A stretch of DNA of 64,000 nt from Rhizobium sp. 2MFCol3.1 (GTDB lineage Bacteria > Pseudomonadota > Alphaproteobacteria > Rhizobiales > Rhizobiaceae), in the NCBI RefSeq assembly GCF_000377565.1, contig NZ_KB898358.1, positions 124,001-188,000 on the forward strand, written 5' to 3'. Shown piece by piece: positions 61,641 to 64,000 of this stretch (its first letter is position 1; every line of letters starts with the position of its first letter). The notes below the pieces were generated by a model, which saw only the letters and a program-made list of their open reading frames with translations, searched no databases and had not been told where the DNA came from. The position numbers and the translations under genes are program-made.

Positions 61641-62531
61641 GTGAAGACCACATTGATGAAGATCACCGCCGTCGCAGCCTTGTTGCTGGCCCCGGTGGCG
61701 GCCGAGGCCGCCGAAGGGTTCGCGACCGCCAACGTCAACATGCGCGCCGGCCCGAGCACGCAGTATCCGGCCGTAACCGTCATTCCCGCCGGCGAATCCG
61801 TCGAAATCCACGGCTGCCTTGCCGATGTGCCCTGGTGCGATGTCGAGTTTTACAATGGCCGCGGCTGGGTCGCCGGCCGCTATGTGCAGGCGCTCTACCA
61901 GCAGCGCCGCGTCTATGTCGATCCGCAATATTATCGCCCGCTCGGCATCCCGACGGTCGTCTTCAGCGTCGGCAATTACTGGGATCGCTACTACCGCGAC
62001 CGGTCCTTCTATGGTCAGCGCGACCGCTGGCGCCGCAACCCGGTCTACGACCGCCCGGCAGCCGTCCGCCCGCCGCCCGGCCCTGGCTTCGACAATCCCG
62101 GCCGTCCGCGTCCCGGCTATGATTACAACCGCCCGGGTTACGACAACAATCGCCCGCGTCCCGGCTTCGACAATGGCCAGCCCAATTTCGATCGTGGCCC
62201 CGGTCGCGGTCCCGATTATGGCCGTGGCCCCGATCCGCGTCAGGACAACGGTGGCCGTCCGGGCCGCCCGCCGCAGTTTGACGATCAGTCCGGCCGCGCC
62301 GGCATGCCTGGCCAGCCAGGCATGCCAGGTCAACCGGGTCAGCCCGGCCGGCGTGGCGAGGGCGGCCAAGGCGGTCAGGGAGGACAGGCCGGCCAGCCAG
62401 GTCAGCCTGGTCAGCCAGGCCAACCCGGACAGCCGGGCTTCGATCGCGGCCCGGATCGTCGCGACCACGACCGCCGCCGCCCGCCGGTCTGCCAGCCGGG
62501 CGATCCGAACTGCGGCCAAAACCAGCAGTGA
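61641..62531 (+). CDS. Secreted SH3-domain protein with collagen-like tail
   Basis: A 296-residue exported protein. A signal peptide ends near residue 24 (AAEA). Residues 26-85 form a bacterial SH3 domain (GFATANVNMRAGPSTQYPAV...WVAGRYVQAL), which usually binds peptidoglycan. Then comes PQYYRPLGIPTVVFSVGNYWDRYYRDRSFYG, a segment common in rhizobial SH3 proteins. The last 170 residues are low complexity: R/P/G/D repeats, then GQPGQPG runs (G-x-y triplets, about residues 225-265) like collagen. Two cysteines near the C-terminus could form a disulfide. It starts with GTG at 61641 after AGGGAG. Confidence 0.88.
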   Translation: MKTTLMKITAVAALLLAPVAAEAAEGFATANVNMRAGPSTQYPAVTVIPAGESVEIHGCLADVPWCDVEFYNGRGWVAGRYVQALYQQRRVYVDPQYYRPLGIPTVVFSVGNYWDRYYRDRSFYGQRDRWRRNPVYDRPAAVRPPPGPGFDNPGRPRPGYDYNRPGYDNNRPRPGFDNGQPNFDRGPGRGPDYGRGPDPRQDNGGRPGRPPQFDDQSGRAGMPGQPGMPGQPGQPGRRGEGGQGGQGGQAGQPGQPGQPGQPGQPGFDRGPDRRDHDRRRPPVCQPGDPNCGQNQQ

Positions 62532-62555
62532 TCAGGAATCAGCAGTAAGATTGAG

Positions 62556-62585
62556 AGGGCGATCGAAAGGTCGCCCTTTCTGTTT
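62556..62585 (+). terminator. Terminator after the SH3-domain gene
   Basis: AGGGCGA (62556-62562) and TCGCCCT (62571-62577) form a 7-bp stem with an 8-base loop, followed by TTCTGTTTT. Good intrinsic terminator, 25 bases past the stop. Confidence 0.8.
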
Positions 62586-62731
62586 TGTCGGGAAGAAACG
62601 AAAAGCCCGACGCTCCTGAGAGACGCCGGGCCTGAATTCGATCGGCTCGTGTTGAGGGGAGACGGCCGACCTGCCGCGAGGCGTGTTGCCTCGCTTGGGT
62701 AGAAATGGGTGAAAGCGGAAATGGTTCCGCG

Positions 62732-62914
62732 TCACCAGCCGGAAGCTGTATTTTTGCCGGATGCCATCAGGTCGCGCATGGCGGCATAGGGTCCGTGCAG
62801 CATCTTCAGACGGCTCTCCTCCATCTTCGACAGCCGATGACGGCGCGCGAAATCATGCACGCTCCAGATCTCCCTGGGGCTGAAATCGTCTGCTGTTGCC
62901 GAATGGATAGTCAT
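62732..62914 (-). CDS. Small conserved-looking protein (60 residues), function unknown
   Basis: A 60-residue protein: MTIHSATADDFSPREIWSVH, then a helical basic part (DFARRHRLSKMEESRLKMLHGPYAAMRDLMASGK). Small proteins with S-x-x-E-x-x-x-V-x-x-F-A-R-R-x-x-L-x-x-x-E are frequent in Rhizobiales, so I count it as a real gene. No signal peptide or membrane helix. The start is the ATG at 62914; the frame continues upstream but without sensible protein text. A weak AGGCAG precedes the start. Confidence 0.6.
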   Translation of the reverse strand: MTIHSATADDFSPREIWSVHDFARRHRLSKMEESRLKMLHGPYAAMRDLMASGKNTASGW

Positions 62915-63042
62915 TGTCTGCCTGTTTGATGCGCTGAATGAGCGAATAAGAGGCGCAACCGCCGCGACATATGTCAGATTTGTGACAAAGGCAACGAATA
63001 GCAGCCATGTTGAGACAAAATGGCTCGTTTCGCGCATGCCTA

Positions 63043-63074
63043 CGAAAAAAGGCCCGCGACGGGCGGGCCTTTCG
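63043..63074 (-). terminator. Terminator of the 107-residue secreted protein gene
   Basis: Reading on the minus strand, AAAGGCCCGCC and its GCGGGCC partner form a GC-rich stem and are followed by TTTTTT. It lies about 25 bases beyond the stop of the gene at 63100-63423. Confidence 0.8.
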
Positions 63075-63099
63075 AGTGGTCGGTGCGATCGTTGGTCGC

Positions 63100-63423
63100 T
63101 CAGTAGCGATAGCCGTAGCCGTCGCGTGCCCATGGCGGCGGGCGATGGCCGCGTTCATAACGCCAGCCATAGCGTGGCGGCGGGCGGTGGCCCCAGCCGT
63201 AGTCGCGGTTGTAGCGGCGTTCGTAGCGCGGTGGCGGCGGGCGGCGCCAGTTCGGCCTGCAATCGCCCCAGGGCGTGACGTGGAAGCCACGGCCGCAGGC
63301 ATAGTCGACCTTCACGACATTGTTGTTTACGCCGCTCTGTACGGCGCCCATCGGCATGGCTTCGGCAACCGTGGCAGTAAGCCCGGTCAGTGCAATCGCG
63401 ATCGCGATAATTGTCTTGCGCAT
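63100..63423 (-). CDS. Small secreted protein with CGRG...CRPN motif and R/P/Y-rich tail
   Basis: A 107-residue exported protein. The signal peptide (residues 1-22) ends VAEA. The mature part starts with a short conserved segment, YACGRGFHVTPWGDCRPN, with two cysteines; this matches the 'GCG_CRPN' prefix found before repeats in many Rhizobiales proteins. The last 50 residues are repeats of RPPP-RY and W/Y/R-rich units such as RPPPRYERRYNRDYGWGHRPPPRYGWRYERG. Function unknown; likely envelope-associated. The start ATG at 63423 is preceded at about 20-34 bases by an inverted repeat. Confidence 0.82.
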   Translation of the reverse strand: MRKTIIAIAIALTGLTATVAEAMPMGAVQSGVNNNVVKVDYACGRGFHVTPWGDCRPNWRRPPPPRYERRYNRDYGWGHRPPPRYGWRYERGHRPPPWARDGYGYRY

Positions 63424-63728
63424 CTCTGCACCTCATTCCTTATGCAAGTCCCTTGCACGTGGATTAGAGGGCCGCTCTGGTGAATGGAAGCTGAACCAAC
63501 CAAGGCATTATTGCGGCAGGCGACACAGGGTAAAAACACTGTGTTCAAAAGCGTTTGCCTTTGGCTAACGAGGTCTTAACTCCCCCTTAAATCGCCGCAT
63601 TTAAAGTTCAACCGGGTAAAGATGCGGCCAGCGTGATGCGGCCGCCGCATCCATCGGGCTTGAAGCCGGTGGATTGCGGGTTGGGGCAAACCTCGGTTTG
63701 CGATTGAAGCGAGGTTCAGCGGGCGTAA
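63424..63728. other. 305-base gap between divergent genes
   Basis: No gene seen. It holds the inverted repeat TGCAAG-TCC-CTTGCA (63443-63457) near the 107-residue protein start and a CtrA-like site CTAA-N7-TTAAC (63565-63580). A hairpin AACCTCG/CGAGGTT lies near the right end (about 63690-63716). Promoters for both flanking genes should lie here. Confidence 0.5.
63565..63580. promoter_or_regulatory. Possible CtrA-like site
   Basis: CTAA-CGAGGTC-TTAAC differs from TTAA-N7-TTAAC by one base. It is about 150 bases before the gene starting at 63729, whose product may belong to cell-wall synthesis. Suggestive only. Confidence 0.3.
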
Positions 63729-64000
63729 ATGGCAGGCAGGGGCAGATCAGGCGATAGAATCGAACCATCCTTCAGCGGGCGCGAGCGCCGCGACGATGGC
63801 GATGATTTCGCGCTCGGCGCCGATGACCGCGTCGCCGGCGGCGGACGCCCCGTCAAGCGCACGGCGCAGAAGTCCGCCCCACGCCGCGAACCGCCCGCAA
63901 GGCGCGAACCCGATTCCGCCCGCTATGAAGATGATTACGACGACGAGCCGCGCTATCGCGAGCCGCCGCGCCGCCGCAACGGCGGTGGTGGTGGTAATGA
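63729..64000 (+). CDS. Partial gene, basic N-terminus, possibly a class A penicillin-binding protein
   Basis: An ATG at 63729 opens a frame that continues past the right edge, giving about 90 residues: MAGRGRSGDRIEPSF, then R-, D-, E- and P-rich text (RREPPARREPDSARYEDDYDDEPRYREPP) ending in RRRNGGGGG. Such a long, charged cytoplasmic leader is found on some rhizobial bifunctional penicillin-binding proteins, so I suggest that class, but the diagnostic parts lie outside the window. No AGGAGG is seen; GGGCG precedes the ATG. The codon use is like the neighbours. Confidence 0.6.
   Translation, partial: MAGRGRSGDRIEPSFSGRERRDDGDDFALGADDRVAGGGRPVKRTAQKSAPRREPPARREPDSARYEDDYDDEPRYREPPRRRNGGGGGN

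Noticed and set aside
61626..62519. Minus-strand open frame of about 300 codons opposite the SH3/collagen-like gene
   Set aside because: Its A/T/L/I/R-rich text comes from reading the G-Q-P repeats on the other strand; the plus-strand protein has a signal peptide and an SH3 domain.

Overview
The window looks like a chromosomal segment of a fast-growing rhizobium, most likely close to the Rhizobium leguminosarum/etli group. Reasons: GC-rich sequence with alphaproteobacterial codon use; the order polA - small RNA - MarR regulator, which as I recall is where Sinorhizobium meliloti carries its AbcR (alpha-r15) RNAs; a split C-P lyase cluster with two phnE genes and a DUF1045 gene; and intergenic palindromic elements of the kind seen in rhizobia. 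The species name is inference.

Layout. 1-2771 (minus): BMP-type nucleoside ABC importer (permease cut by the window edge, double ATPase, binding protein). 3141-7774: small membrane proteins, tRNA-Ser(GGA), a lipoprotein L,D-transpeptidase, pncB and a 2-hydroxyacid dehydrogenase. 7796-14476 (minus): yejABEF peptide/muropeptide importer with a PIN-type toxin-antitoxin pair lodged between yejE and yejF. 14591-23414: TetR/isochorismatase-like pair, mepA, mgsA, glk, an MsbA-like exporter, dapB, gpmA, and an HxlR/SDR pair. 23498-24338: a toxin-antitoxin patch with an antitoxin remnant, flanked by a 36-bp direct repeat that copies the 3' end of phnF.

24347-40713: phosphonate use in two blocks. phnF faces phnGHIJKL plus a hexapeptide transferase; then come an EamA exporter, rsgA and a NYN-domain gene; then phnC-phnD-phnE1-phnE2, DUF1045, phnM and phnN. 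The phnG and phnC upstream regions both carry 11-bp-phased TGTCAC repeats (Pho boxes), and phnG also has a perfect inverted repeat suited to PhnF. Together these genes would import phosphonates, attach them to ribose, cleave the C-P bond and return phosphate and PRPP.

40719-47099: GrpB-like protein, GFA-family zinc protein, MATE exporter and a soluble FtsK-type translocase, with two copies of one palindromic repeat. 47258-51703: polA, a coiled-coil protein, an AbcR-like RNA and a MarR regulator. 51754-57105: a GAF-GGDEF-PilZ protein, cupin, DUF1801, alditol-oxidase-like flavoprotein, GreA/GreB-like factor and RNase HI. 57191-64000: an MHYT-PAS-GGDEF-EAL protein, an M20 dipeptidase, an SH3 protein with a collagen-like tail, small secreted or cytosolic proteins, and the start of a gene cut by the right edge.

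The observations I rate highest are the NYN gene whose ribosome site lies inside a terminator hairpin, the toxin-antitoxin pair translationally chained into the yej operon, the repeat-flanked toxin-antitoxin patch beside phnF, and the single AbcR-like RNA. Nothing here is clearly a wholly new system. All domain and family calls come from reading motifs by eye.
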